Position numbers and translations under genes: made by a program. A stretch of 64,000 nucleotides of DNA from Armigeres subalbatus (lineage: Eukaryota > Arthropoda > Insecta > Diptera > Culicidae): NCBI RefSeq assembly GCF_024139115.2, contig NC_085141.1, positions 428,128,338 to 428,192,337 on the forward strand, given 5' to 3'. The notes under the pieces were generated by a model. The model was given only the letters and a program-made list of their open reading frames with translations. It was not told where the DNA came from and ran no database searches. Of this stretch, positions 11,374-22,266 are shown piece after piece; position 1 is the first letter of the stretch; each line of letters opens with the position of its first letter.

Positions 11374-11512
11374 CGTACACTAATTACGTAAGCATATTTT
11401 CTGGGTTTTTCAACCCCCGGTAAGATTTTTCCCATATAAATCATTTTTTATTTATATGGTGCATAAGAAATAGGCAGAACCCCATAAGTGCTTACGTAAT
11501 TAGTGTAATATG
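11374..11512. mobile_element. MITE of the GGGGCCATACAC family, copy 2
   Basis: GTACACTAATTACGTAAGCA at the left end and its near-complement TGCTTACGTAATTAGTGTA at the right. Internal sequence (TTTTCTGGG, CAACCCCCG, AATCATTTTTTATTTA) matches copy 1 at 7617-7789. The outermost GGGGC bases are lost, so it is the older copy. Confidence 0.75.
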
Positions 11513-12269
11513 CTACAATTGTTCCAAAATGACCGATTTTTTATATGTGGAAAGGACTATTTTTCTGCAAAGAAAATTGACAGCTCAATTTGTTTTACAT
11601 GGCAGTCCGTACTGCATAAGGAATTCCATCAGCGGAATCATTCCTTGGTTCTGTGGCATACACGCCGTCCCTTCAGTGTTGTATATAACAAGCGAGCATT
11701 TTTTATGGTTTTGTACTTTTTATATGGGTGCGAATTCCGGACCAATAATGGAAGTGGTGTTTATGGTTTCTTGCTCACTTGGGATCAATATAGCCACATT
11801 AACTTTTGATCCAGAGGGCCTATGGAATGAAATAAACATTCACATCTAATGTGTTTCACGGGTTCCAGGATCATTAAAAACATCTGTTTCTATTATTCCT
11901 ACACCATGGGGTTAATATGGTCTCATCAGCCAACATCGGGATAAACATTTCTTCAAAATGCGGAATGTGGTGCAGTCGTGTGACGCCTGAAGCCTCATAG
12001 TTTAGTCAAGTATTATGAAACTTACGTTTAATTACTTACAGATTTGGGATCAATCCAGTCATATTGGCAAAGATCCAGAGTGTGTGTGTATCTTCAATCT
12101 AACCCCCACTGTCCGGCAGTGGTATTATGGAAGAAAGCTGTCTTTAATAAAGTCAGCTTTAGCCCAGCAGTTAGAAGGTGTTAGCTCTACTGCAGCTCCA
12201 ATGACCCATTTCAGACTGCCTGGTAACTCACGTCCAGTCCGAGGTCACTTTCACTTGCCCCGCCTGTTT
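11513..12269. other. Anonymous sequence, probably old repeat
   Basis: Short phrases such as AAGATCCAGAGTG recur at about 12069 and 12760, hinting at an old repeat. Open frames of about 100 codons near 11510-11850 overlap in two phases and match nothing known to me. Confidence 0.35.
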
Positions 12270-12345
12270 ATGCTACCATTATCAATCGGATAATGGATCC
12301 ATAAACAAACTTCCGGATTTTAAAATCCAGCGCGTATTTAGTTTT
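12270..12345 (+). repeat. Dispersed repeat family B, copy 2
   Basis: CCATTATCAATCGGATAATG, then GATCCATAAACAAACTTCCG and GCGCGTATTTA, closely matching 7533-7605 apart from a short insertion of TTTAAAATC. Confidence 0.65.
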
Positions 12346-13082
12346 TGAATCATATGAAAACATATTGAAACAATCTCACCAAATTGATCAAATTCCGGAT
12401 AAATGAACTGAGGAAGAGAAGACCACAACTAGTGTCCAGGAAAAAATCACTACTCTTCCAGAGCTATTCCGAGCAATTCTTTATTCATCCATATTTTCCT
12501 GGTATTATCACACATTCATACATATTTTCACCAAATACATACCGTATTCAAACTACACAAACGATTTCGCACGCTCAAATAAGAATACACTTGAGTAAAA
12601 GTCAGCAAACTCGTAAATCTCAAACTTCAAATAACTTAAACTTTTTTTTCTAGTACTTATGCAAAATATATACATCAGCCGGATCTATTTATTGCGGAAA
12701 CGAACAAAAACCGTGACAGCAAATTTAAAAGCAACCGTCCGCGCGCATATATTGGCCAAGATCCAGAGTGCTACGAAAAAAACCTTTCCAAATAGTCTAA
12801 TTGATATGTCCATTTCGTAGGCTCTTTGGGTCTTGGCCGATGGAATCCTATTGATACCGATTGAGCTGACAATTATAGGAACAATGTTCTCAAAATTGTT
12901 TTCCAAAATTATTAATCTTGGGATTTGACCCTCTAATAAATGATTATATTTACATCAAACATTCGAAAAAAATTATATCAAGTTGTTGCAGAAAACTATT
13001 AGTGTTTTCGCTATCGCTCTGAATTGCACATCTTAAAAACCATGAAGCGATAGCTGAACCTGCCAGAAGATAATTCAGTATT
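12346..13082. other. AT-rich non-coding sequence
   Basis: No recognisable genes, element ends or RNA genes. Short open frames only. Confidence 0.45.
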
Positions 13083-13195
13083 GACCCGATTTTGTCACTC
13101 CCCGATTATGTCTACCCCCCGATTTTATCACGCTTTCGACCCGATTGTGTCACGTATCGATTTTATTACGTTTTCGACCCGATTTTTTTTATTTT
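13083..13195 (+). repeat. Imperfect tandem repeat of a CCCGATTTTGTCAC unit
   Basis: Four imperfect units containing CCCGATT(T/G)TGTCAC or CGATTTTATTACG, separated by TTTCGAC. Units are about 25-30 bp. No coding sense. Confidence 0.55.
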
Positions 13196-13453
13196 TGTAA
13201 ATAATACCGCAAACAGCAATGACTATCATGAAATAACCTTTACCGCCTGTGGTTTACTATGAATCATTTCTAAGTACCCGTCAAAAATTGTATAAGCATT
13301 CTCCACAAGAAATTGCGGGTTCCGATCTTATATTTTGTCTTTCCAAGGCATACACCAGAGGGTTAAAAATCGGGATGTTACTATATTTAAGTCATGTTCA
13401 TTGATCTTTTTCACTAATTGCGTGACTCAGATAATACACAATTTGGACATTCA

Positions 13454-14436
13454 CGCATGCTCATTGGCGTAACTACAGGGGGGCTAGGGGACTATAGCCT
13501 CACCTAGGACCAAAGTAGCCCCCTAGAATTATGGTCACTTTCCATTACTATTGTTTATATCTAACTCTCTGGTCACATGAAGGCGTAACTGTAAGCAATG
13601 GATTCTGTCTATCATCTCTATACAAGCTAGTTGAATTTATTTTATTAAGTTTTCAAGCTGTGAACAATTGTTATGTTGTGCGATAAAAATGTTGAAAACG
13701 AAGGATATTAGCCCCCTTGATTATCTAGCACCAGAAATTCAAATTCAGCAACAAATGATCAATCCTTCAATATTTTTAATTTATTTCCAGAATTAATGCT
13801 TGACGACTGTGGATACATAACGGAGCGTGTAGTTTTTGGCTGTTACAGTCTTGTAACACAGCAAAAATAAATTTATTTCTGCATCTGACGGTTTCGGTAA
13901 TTTATTTTAACTTTTTCAAGTATTATATGTCCAAAAATCTACCAATCCTTGAAAAGATAAAATGAATTATAGAAACCGTCGGATGCTGAATTGAACTCGT
14001 TTTTGCCGCGTTACAAAACTGCAACAGCCAAAAACTAACCATTTTTTAGTGTTTTTTACCCGAACGAGTGATCTTTAGCTATCTGACATGGTCCCTAAAG
14101 ATGCATATAAAAGCATTATCAAGGCATCCCCAGAGATTTCAAAGAAAGGGAACTGAAATTTAAATGTGGAAGAACTCTTTCAGATGAATTTATTGCTAAG
14201 TTCCTTCAAAACGTACCAAAGTTTCCGAGATTCCTAAGCCATCTCTAGATTTTTTAAGTCAGCGTTGAACCTCGATGAACATTATTTGTAATGTTCAAGT
14301 CGTCAATGGATCTGTTGAAATAGCTGAAGGCCAGTTTGCGAACAGTATACATGATTTGGGCAGACTTTTTTGTGTTTATAAAATTAGAAAAAAGTTAGCC
14401 CCTAGAATTTTTGTTAGTTACGCCAATGCGCATACT
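13454..14436. mobile_element. hAT-type non-autonomous element with 8-bp target duplication
   Basis: The left end CATTGGCGTAACTACAGGGG (13462) and right end, reversed, CATTGGCGTAACTAACAAAA (14428) form a terminal inverted repeat. The flanks CGCATGCT (13454-13461) and CGCATACT (14429-14436) agree at 7 of 8 positions. CA...GGCGTAACTA ends with an 8-bp duplication fit hAT elements. The 967 bp between carry no transposase frame. A second palindrome (13831-14036) lies inside. Confidence 0.78.
13831..14036. mobile_element. Nested palindromic MITE-like insertion
   Basis: Left arm AGTTTTTGGCTGTTACAGTC and right arm, reversed, AGTTTTTGGCTGTTGCAGTT. Similarity continues about 65 bp (to GACGGTTTC) with scattered mismatches. 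Total about 206 bp, non-coding, inside the hAT-type element. Target duplication not clear. Confidence 0.65.
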
Positions 14437-14632
14437 AGTTAAGCAAAATGGAGTCATGTAACTACTGTTCGATTGTAGGTTTTCCATTACAGCAAACAAA
14501 TGAGTGTTCTCATGAATTTTATGAAACTCCTTGTGTACTATAATTGTTATCAGAGCATTCATTTCATTGGTCTGGAATTGCAGAAAACCACATTTTATAC
14601 CAATTTTAGAGTAAAAGGAAAAGGCATACCCC

Positions 14633-14773
14633 GTTAGGCATAATGGACGTTAAACATTACGGACTTTAAGCATAATTTACGTTAGTCATAAAATGCCCAA
14701 AAAAAAGAAGGCAGAAGGCAGAAAAGCCCATTATGATTAACGTACATTATGCCTAACGTCCGTTATGCCTAAC
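14633..14773. mobile_element. Small MITE-like element, GTTAGGCATAAT ends
   Basis: GTTAGGCATAATGGACGTTA at the left end and, reversed at the right end, GTTAGGCATAACGGACGTTA. The phrase TTAGGCATAAT recurs inside near the right end. 141 bp, non-coding. No target duplication recognised. Confidence 0.6.
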
Positions 14774-15844
14774 ACACTTATGGCTGACGTCTTAGGCCTA
14801 TCGTCGCGGACCCTAAGGACATGATGTTATATGCACACGAATAAAAGACAATATTACCAAATTTGTTTTTGGGTTTGTTTGACTCAGCAAACATCCTTAA
14901 GTCCAAAACTCTCACGATTTGTTCTGTTGCTATTTAATTCCGACCAATTGTCCATCTGGTCAGATGCCATTCGACTTAATATAATTTGAATAAATGTTCC
15001 AAAACTGATGTGTAGTTCAGATACAAGAATCACGAGTTGTGGAATAAATTGTCGAAGGGCAAAGGGTCAAAGGACAAAAGGTCAAACAAAATGTCGAAGG
15101 ATTAAAAGTCAAATGAGCAAAGGATTGAATGAACAAATTTTAAAAATCTTAAATTTTGTACCGTTGATTGAGACAAAATGTTCGGAAATATCGCACTTTG
15201 ATCATAATAAAGATTGTGTCAAAGTGTACAAATTTATATTAGAACAGAATACAAATATTGGAAAGTTGAAAACTTCAACAAATGCCATAATGCTTTCTCA
15301 TTAACTACCAATTTGGAGCAGTGGACAATTTTGAGATGCCGATTTCTTTCGCACAACTCGATGAACTATAAATTTGACACTAAATGACTCAATAACCAAT
15401 CGTTTGAATGATAACATATTCTTTAAAACACAGTTTGCTAAGATGAAGAAACGTAGGCTGCTTTGTCACTGAAACACGAATTGCAAACACTGCAATTACG
15501 ATCGGAACTTGTGAAAATACATTAGCAAAGTAATCCTAAAAATCCATCACGGCTTGATTATGTTTCACACTTGGTTAATGCTGCTACTTTGCAATTCTCA
15601 TGCCACTGAAGGGTAGAACGAAGAAACGGTTGCAATGAGCCGGAAATTAGAAAAGGAATTTCATCGCCAACGTTTTTTTTTTGCCGTCAAAGGAAAAGGA
15701 CATTCCGCCAGGCGGAAAATGGTACTTTGGACCATTTATGGCTTTGCTTCCTTTTCACGCTGACTTCACATGCGAAATAATCACCGGGCCTACTTGGACT
15801 CACACAGGTTTCCACTGTGCAATGATGCTTGCAGTTTTTCCAGA
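14774..15844. other. 3' flank of the host gene, mostly unique
   Basis: 15046-15115 holds a purine-rich imperfect repeat of GGTCAAAGGACAAA type. The remainder shows no element ends or coding families. The last part is presumably the 3' region of the minus-strand gene at 15845-16189. I see no clear AATAAA on that strand close to the stop. Confidence 0.4.
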
Positions 15845-16189
15845 TTAAATGCCACTGTCACTGATTTCTTTCTTTGGTGAACACACATAGTACACACGTT
15901 GACAGTTGACCTGGGACATGACCGTTGCTGGGACGGGTTTTCTCGACAAAGGACACGTGCTTGAAATACGTACAACAAGTTGCTTCTTCGGACAATTCAC
16001 TGGTGATTTCGGACGCGGACAAATCTTGACACACAAAACAGGTTGGAAATATTTACCATCATTTAGTTGTTTGAGTTGTTGCAGTTTGTAAATTAAATCC
16101 TCAACTTCCTGTTCCTTCACTGGTTGTGCTGTGGTCCAGCTTAGGAGCGCAAACAGGAAAATGGCACAAAACACGTGTAACTTGAACAT
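15845..16189 (-). CDS. Small secreted six-cysteine protein, function unknown
   Basis: This is the only frame here that looks like a host gene. The chosen start gives 114 codons. Residues 1-21 form a typical signal peptide (charged MFK, a hydrophobic FCAIFLFALL core, and an A-Q cleavage site after residue 21). The mature part has an acidic and Leu/Gln-rich helix-like stretch (residues 24-45). A basic, proline-rich domain follows, with six cysteines at 53, 57, 66, 79, 96 and 103, enough for three disulfides. The start codon has AAA before it, a good insect context, whereas the frame also opens 21 codons upstream without a signal-like start. A TATA box lies about 110 bp upstream at 16295-16302. 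I recognise no family. Secretion is inferred; expression and intron content are unknown, and the peptide may be lineage-restricted. Confidence 0.7.
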   Translation of the reverse strand: MFKLHVFCAIFLFALLSWTTAQPVKEQEVEDLIYKLQQLKQLNDGKYFQPVLCVKICPRPKSPVNCPKKQLVVRISSTCPLSRKPVPATVMSQVNCQRVYYVCSPKKEISDSGI

Positions 16190-16294
16190 TTTGACACTAG
16201 TGCGTTCGCCAACGGTTTTCCGGCACTGGAAAATATGATGCTTATCAGTCAACGGATGTTTAGTGAATGTTGGTCTATCGGTATGATGGGATCC

Positions 16295-16302
16295 TTTTTA
16301 TA
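16295..16302 (-). promoter_or_regulatory. TATA box of the secreted-protein gene
   Basis: Minus strand reads CATATAAAAAGGATCC. The expected start about 30 bp downstream falls near ACCAACATTCACT (about 16265-16275), leaving an untranslated leader of roughly 80 bp before the start codon at 16189. Confidence 0.55.
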
Positions 16303-18228
16303 TGCTCTCTCCTTACAGGCCAGACTCTGGCACACAGGATCATACGCCACTGCTCTCTGACTTGTTACTTCGTTTGCTGGTAACGATGGCGACATTAACG
16401 GCGTTGATGGCCATCCTGTCGTCACTCGCTCGGAGCAGGCGGTGATTAGCAAATCAGTAGCAAATAGTAATCGTCGCCCACTTTGTCACCACTTGTTGCG
16501 TACTTGGCAGCACTGCTAAGCACGTGGAAAACCTCTAGCAGCGGCGACGGGGGAAAACAAACTTTGAAAAATTAGTGGATTCACTTTATTCAAGCGATTA
16601 AAAAAGTGCACAAGAGAATCAAGCACTAATATCACTCATCAGAGCCCCATTCTTATCGGTGTCGGGAGAAGCGCCTGATGAGTGTGTTAATAATGAATCA
16701 AATTAAAGAGTAAACCACTGATGAAGCAGCAGGTTCAATAAAAAAAGCTTTTCCTCCAGTAGATATAATCCTGGGTGCGCATGGTAATCCTTGAGCGATG
16801 AATGGTCTCGTAGCCGAGTCGTTAATGTATCAATTAGTAGGTAAAATAACTTCCGCGGCATATTGTGGGCAATCAATCGAGCGCTAAAAGCTACCACCAT
16901 AACATGTGTCCCAGATGTGTTTTCCCGCGTTGACACCGAAGTGGAGCCCTTTTTAGCGACCATATAATGGAGAGAATGTGCTTTGCTGGGGAAAGTAGGT
17001 ACTTGACATTACTCGGAATTCGTTTGGGTAAATGTTTTACTAGCAATCAAGTAACTTATGACGTATGTTCCGGTTATATGGGTTGTGCAAAAGTAAAACA
17101 AAAAGAATCGGTTTGTGACTTCCCTGTTAATAGAATACCGCTCTATTGTCTTCTATATTTGTGCTATGTTGATATTAGTGGCAGATAACAGTTGCAGAAA
17201 TCAGATGCATAAGCAAATTTGTTATGCTTACAGTTTTAAAAAGTTAAAAATATATTTATTATAAATCTTTTCATGAAACATTTCCGTTTCCTTTTTAATG
17301 TTTTCAGATTGTTTTGATCCAGCCATCTAGCCCAAGGGTCCAAATTTCAATCGAAAAATGTTGTTCGCTTGAAGGAAAGCGATGATAAATAAAGTTTCTT
17401 ACCTCGAAGTATTTACGACAGTCGACTCGCTTCTCGATTTTTCACATCGCGAGATCTCAGAGGCATTTAGTGCATTTGTTGTTCAAAACGAATTAGTATA
17501 TATGAAGTGCCTTGGGTCGTCGCATCCTTACAGAACCTCCGCCTTTGCTAGAAATAATCTTCCGTAGCATAACATGTATCAGAGTTTTCTGGGCCATTAG
17601 TGTGCGTTAGATTGGATTAGTGCTTGGTACTCCAGCTCGTTTAGGTAGATCGTGAAGTAAGAAAAAGTAATTTACTGTTCCGATTGACAGATTCTTTTCT
17701 CTTACACGTGAAAAATCCGTAGCAGGATTCATGACTAAATATCAAGGGCGACTAACTCTAAACTTTCGGCAGTATCCGAAAATACTAACAAATTCTAGCG
17801 AAAAACCACGTCGTATATACGGTAAATTGATCGAAGAGGTCTGGTTGGGAAAGCATGAAACACAACGCCACCCAGTCGATACAGTCTACCCAGTTTTAGG
17901 CAACACATGATTTCAGCCTACTTTAAATTCTAGAAAATTACTGAACAATTATTCCTATTACTACTACTTTTTGAGCAACCTTTGGAGCCAACGTTTTGGT
18001 TTGATGGCATTAGAAACATAAAATGCGGTTTGAAAGTTTTTTAGAATCTGTGGAGGGTTGAAATCAGGTGTTTCCTATACGGGGGAGCACTGTGTTTCAT
18101 CAACTAACTGACAAACGCCATAACAACCGAACTAGCAACCGTTTCATTGTTTGACGAAAATCGTGGATACTAGAAATATCACGAAATACTATTGCGAGAC
18201 AATGAGTGATATTATCGCAAAGTTTAGA
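16303..18228. other. Upstream flank of the host gene; unannotated
   Basis: 16303-16560 is moderately GC-rich and may hold regulatory sequence for the gene at 15845-16189. The rest is AT-rich. A minus frame of 86 codons at 16703-16963 matches no family and lacks other support. No transposon ends recognised. Confidence 0.4.
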
Positions 18229-19725
18229 GTTACTTGTAGGTTCCATTTTTCCCGGAATCAACTTCCGGAAACGGGAAATAAAATGTTAACTTCCTGGGAT
18301 TTCCAGGATCCCTGAAATAAAACAATTTTGCGAAACTTATTTTAAGTAACGTGAAATAATAACTAGGATAATATACTCTCGACCTGAAGGGATTGATACT
18401 TGATACATTGTGCAAAAATGATTAAAGAGTTGTTGAAAAGTCTGAAAATTTGTCTCTTTTTAGTTCGAGAGCGTTACTTAGGTCTATGTCTGCAAAACGC
18501 TCGATATATCATAAGCATCAGATGGCGAAGTTTCAGCATCTACTCTCGTTAGAGAGTAAGATCTGCTGTGTCCAGATGATTCCTTGATTTTTCCTTGATA
18601 TGGAGGAGAAGACGGCTTTGACAGGATTTGTTCTGTTATTGCCGGAAGATTTCTAACATCAACCATTCTGGTACTCGTCCGTATATTTTATTAAAGCAAA
18701 CAATATTCTGGTCAAATTTGATATATAATAACAACCATCATACGAGCACTTGACCACATTTCGCCTTTGTATTTGAAGTATGTAAGCAATGAATGTTTTT
18801 TTCAAAAATACGTTCAGACGAGCGTTTTATGGTCGTACCTTACAAATCATAACTATCAATATTAAATGAATCTTTCTGTCAAACTTTGTTTGAAATTTCG
18901 AGCAGCACTAGAAACGCATGAAATTACATAAGTTTGGCGAGATTTTGTTATTAGACTGTTGTAATGTTCTTATAGTAAAGACCTAAAATATGTTAACTTT
19001 TGTACTCTAACATATCCAGACAGTAAATTCTCAATAGTTTATTATAATTTAGCAAAAGAAACTGTTTGGAACACGTATCGGGGTTTGATTCAAAAAGTAT
19101 TGAAAGTCTTAAAAGTGACGGCTTTGGTAGGTTTATTGTCAGATAATAAACCTACCAAAGCCGTCACTGCCCTTGCTTAAATATCTGCGATCTGGAGAAA
19201 ATTTGTCGCTTTGCACAATTAAATAACTTTATTTTTGCTATTGAGAAATTTCATCAAATACTCGATTTTTATTTCGACTTCGTAATGCCCGTAATGATTG
19301 GGCTTACTAAATAAATGAACGACCGATGGAATCTTATGCTTTGATTCGCCTCCCTTCAACGCGCATTAGAGTTGAACCCTGCGATACTGTAGCATCTACA
19401 GTTAAAACTTAATTATTTTTATAATTTGGGGAGTAATCTACATTGAAAGCGAAATATACTATTAAATAGACATTTCATTATGGGAACAGTGAGAAGGTGT
19501 TAGTCAAAAATATAATTGATACTCCCTCATCAAATTTGCAAAATAAGAAAAGGATTTCCAAATACTTTAACTGATTACATTCGTCTCCAAAAATTGGTAA
19601 ATACTTTAAAATAATAATTTCCCGGGAAATTCGCAAAATTAAAGTGTGCATCCCGGGAATCGGGAATCCCGGGAAAATTGATTTCCCGGGAAAACATTTC
19701 CGGGAATGGAACCCCTAGTTACTTG
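18229..19725. mobile_element. hAT-type non-autonomous element, perfect 8-bp target duplication
   Basis: The 1481-bp element (18237-19717) begins TAGGTTCCATTTTTCCCGG and ends, reversed, TAGGGGTTCCATTCCCGG. It is flanked on both sides by GTTACTTG (18229-18236 and 19718-19725). Subterminal regions are full of CCCGGGA and TTCCCGG words. There is no transposase. The ends resemble those of the larger shell element at 49208-57977, so both probably belong to related families. The 8-bp duplication and TAGGG-type ends fit hAT. Confidence 0.88.
19114..19168. repeat. Perfect hairpin, 24-bp arms
   Basis: Left arm 19114-19137 (AGTGACGGCTTTGGTAGG...) and right arm 19145-19168 are exact reverse complements around a 7-nt loop. 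The hairpin sits inside the hAT-type element and looks like a separate event or a remnant palindromic insertion. Confidence 0.85.
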
Positions 19726-20270
19726 CCCTTGCTAAATATTAATGATTCCATAAAACTGGTTGCTTCATGATATCATGACCAAGGTGAATACAAACAGGTG
19801 TAGCAGTATGCCAATTTCATGATTCAGCCATCTTGGATTTTTATATGGGGCAGCAACCGAGTTTGTTTATGTTTTGTGCTGAAAATGAATTATTCATCCC
19901 CGCGCTAGTCTCTCCCATCTACTGTCGAAGTGAGTGAACCCTGATATAAGAACCCTGATCATGACTACAATTCATTCATACAACAATAGCATTTTTCATA
20001 AAATCGTGAAAGTCATGAGATAATTAAGTTATATAATTAAGATAATCAGAGTCATCAAAATATGCCAAAATATCAGATATAAGCGTTACGAAAACATGTG
20101 AAAATGTTTTTTTTATTTTTATCAAGCTATCAAGCTGTCAAGTAGCTGAAGTCTTTGACTTTCTCTATTTTTTTAACTCAACGGAACGTGGTTCTGTGCA
20201 AATCGATTCAGCAGCTGATTCCGGTATCGTGATGGTGAATCTTGGTGGAGCTCTGGATGTTTAGAGCATG
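19726..20270. other. Flank between hAT-type element and BEL element
   Basis: AT-rich sequence without recognised features. It ends in AGCAT at the target site of the BEL/Pao insertion. Confidence 0.5.
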
Positions 20271-20275
20271 AGCAT

Positions 20276-21033
20276 TGTCTGGAAATAGCATCACACCCCA
20301 GTCACTACAACCCTGTACCGGCGCTAGAAATTTGCAATGTAGCCCCAACCAGCATCGATCGTCTGCGCCTTATACAGATCGTTATATTGCATCGCTGTTT
20401 GTACCGGATCGATTTGCGATATAAACACGACGCAGCAGTTTCAGTGGACAACGACGACGTAGTTTACAGGATAGCAGTGGATGATGGAAAGATCTTCGTA
20501 CCTGCATGTATGGTTTAACCAGTACGTCGCCCAGAATGATTGTACGTGATGTCGGCTAATAACGAGAGATATGAAAGTGGACATGAGAGGCGTCGGACCC
20601 GACCGAAACCCAAATCATCGCACGGAGCGATCCTGATCAGATGATGACCGGTAGGTATTAGGTGCACCAGAACCAGAAAGGCTACGGACGAGCGTAGAGG
20701 CCGCGCGCGTTTAATTACAACCCGTACTAAATGTGTTAGTTTGTAAGCAAAAAGCGTAAAGTTTAGAGCCAAATTAATGTAGTGTCGTAAAGCGTGCTTT
20801 TAGATAAATAAATGTAGTTTTGTGAAACGGTTGATGTAAACTCGAGTGTTATTTTAGTGGCAAAGGAAGAAAAAACAGTCCCAGATTCCCAGACTTTGAG
20901 TCATAGTGCTGGTGGAGAAAAGAAGAATCCACCGATTAGTTTAGCCTGTGTTGTTATGGTCAGATAACGTCGAGTGTTGGAGGGCTGAAGGATAATTATC
21001 GAAGGCGGAAAGAAGGCAAACAGTTCCCCAACA
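20276..21033 (+). repeat. 5' LTR of BEL/Pao element
   Basis: 758 bp, TG...CA ends. A TATAAA box at 20420-20425 and an initiator-like TCAGTG at 20441-20446 suggest where transcription starts. AATAAA at about 20806-20811 is a candidate polyadenylation signal. Against the 3' LTR, the first 280 bp and the last 215 bp are nearly identical, while 20558-20815 holds about 25 substitutions and small indels. Confidence 0.93.
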
Positions 21034-21056
21034 TTTTGGTCCTGAACGAACCGGAT
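21034..21056 (+). other. Candidate primer binding site
   Basis: Three bases after the LTR the sequence reads TGGTCCTGAACGAACCGG, starting with the TGG expected to pair with a tRNA CCA end. I could not match it to a specific tRNA. Confidence 0.4.
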
Positions 21057-21356
21057 CGGACGGACTGGAAAGGGATTGAAAGGAACTTGGTTTTCAATCG
21101 GATTTGGAGAATCGATTGTGGAGGATTATTGCGCCATTGTGAAGCCATTGCCATTGGATCGGAACAATTAAGGGTAGCCATCATTTCACTCGCGGATATT
21201 TGGCGCGGTAGCCATCGAGTTGTGCACAGACAGGGGTTCTTCATCACGACACTACAAGGATCACTACGCTCGAGGATTGAGGTCCATCTTCGCGGTTTGG
21301 AAAAGACGATCGGCTTGCTGTGGACTACTGAACCAGCGTATAAACTGGTTTTCCAG

Positions 21357-22266
21357 GTAAATATTTAAGTTCAGTATATGTCCAGTCGTCGTTAGGATTG
21401 CATGAAACTAACACACATTTTTCGACATTTTTCCCTGGACCTCGCTGTATTGGATTGCGGTGAATGCCGAGACGATCCAAGACGAATTGTGCATGGGCGC
21501 TAGGACACCGATCAATTGCTTTGGATCTAGGACACCGTTGGTATCCCGGAACATACGATCGATTCGCCGTGGTTGAAGAGGCGGCAACGTATATCTTCTG
21601 TCTGGGTGAGTGCTTTGAATTGTATATGTCACCGAAGCGGGACGCAGAAATATACACTTTGTAATTTGAAATTATCCTCTTCAATTCATTGGCTACGAGT
21701 CCCTGCATAAGACTGTTCGTTACCAGAACAATCATCTCGATTTGGATACGCTTGCTTTTCTATTTGGATTGGTGCTGTTTATGTTGTTCCGGGTTAGTTG
21801 AACAGTATATGTCTGGCCGAGGCCTAAATCTCTGCATACTACATGCATATTTCCTCTTCTTGGATCCCACCCTGATTATTGAGCTACTGTTATACATTGG
21901 ATGCCCCACCTGTGAAATTTGGAAGTTTGTAACGGTTTTGGAATAGAACCGTAAAGCTGTTAGTTCTCCTCGGTGAGTTCTACAGTATAGGCCTGCCGAA
22001 GCCTAGGACTTCCGGAATATTACATGCCCTTTTCCTCTTCTCCAATTGATTATTACGAGTTGTGTTTCGTGTGCTGTTGCTGTGTATCCGTACCTGCTGT
22101 GAGCTGAACGATCGTGACGTGATCCTGTTGGATGCGGTGTAGCAGATCTCGGTGCAGCATATTGTTCTCCAGGTAGGCTTCTACAGTATATGTCTGCCGA
22201 AGCTTAGGACTTTTGGATCTCTACACCATCCTATTTCTCTTTTGTCGGATCGAGTGACGTACACCA
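21357..22266 (+). repeat. Repeated motif units in the BEL leader
   Basis: The phrase CAGTATATGTCTGCCGAAGC or close variants occurs at about 21372, 21621, 21803, 21983 and 22184, i.e. every 180-250 bp. Each is preceded by about 12 bp and a GTRAGT-like word (GGTAAAT, GGTGAGT, GGTTAGT, GGTGAGT, GGTAGG). The last three units each end in a pyrimidine run such as TTTCCTCTTCT. This is an imperfect tandem array in the untranslated leader upstream of gag. Confidence 0.7.

Noticed and set aside
15704..15718. Inverted repeat TTCCGCCAGGCGGAA downstream of the host gene
   Set aside because: A 7-bp-arm palindrome of this kind occurs by chance, and I see nothing linking it to regulation.
16703..16963. 86-codon minus-strand frame upstream of the secreted-protein gene
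   Set aside because: No domain, signal peptide or supporting signals; not listed as a gene.
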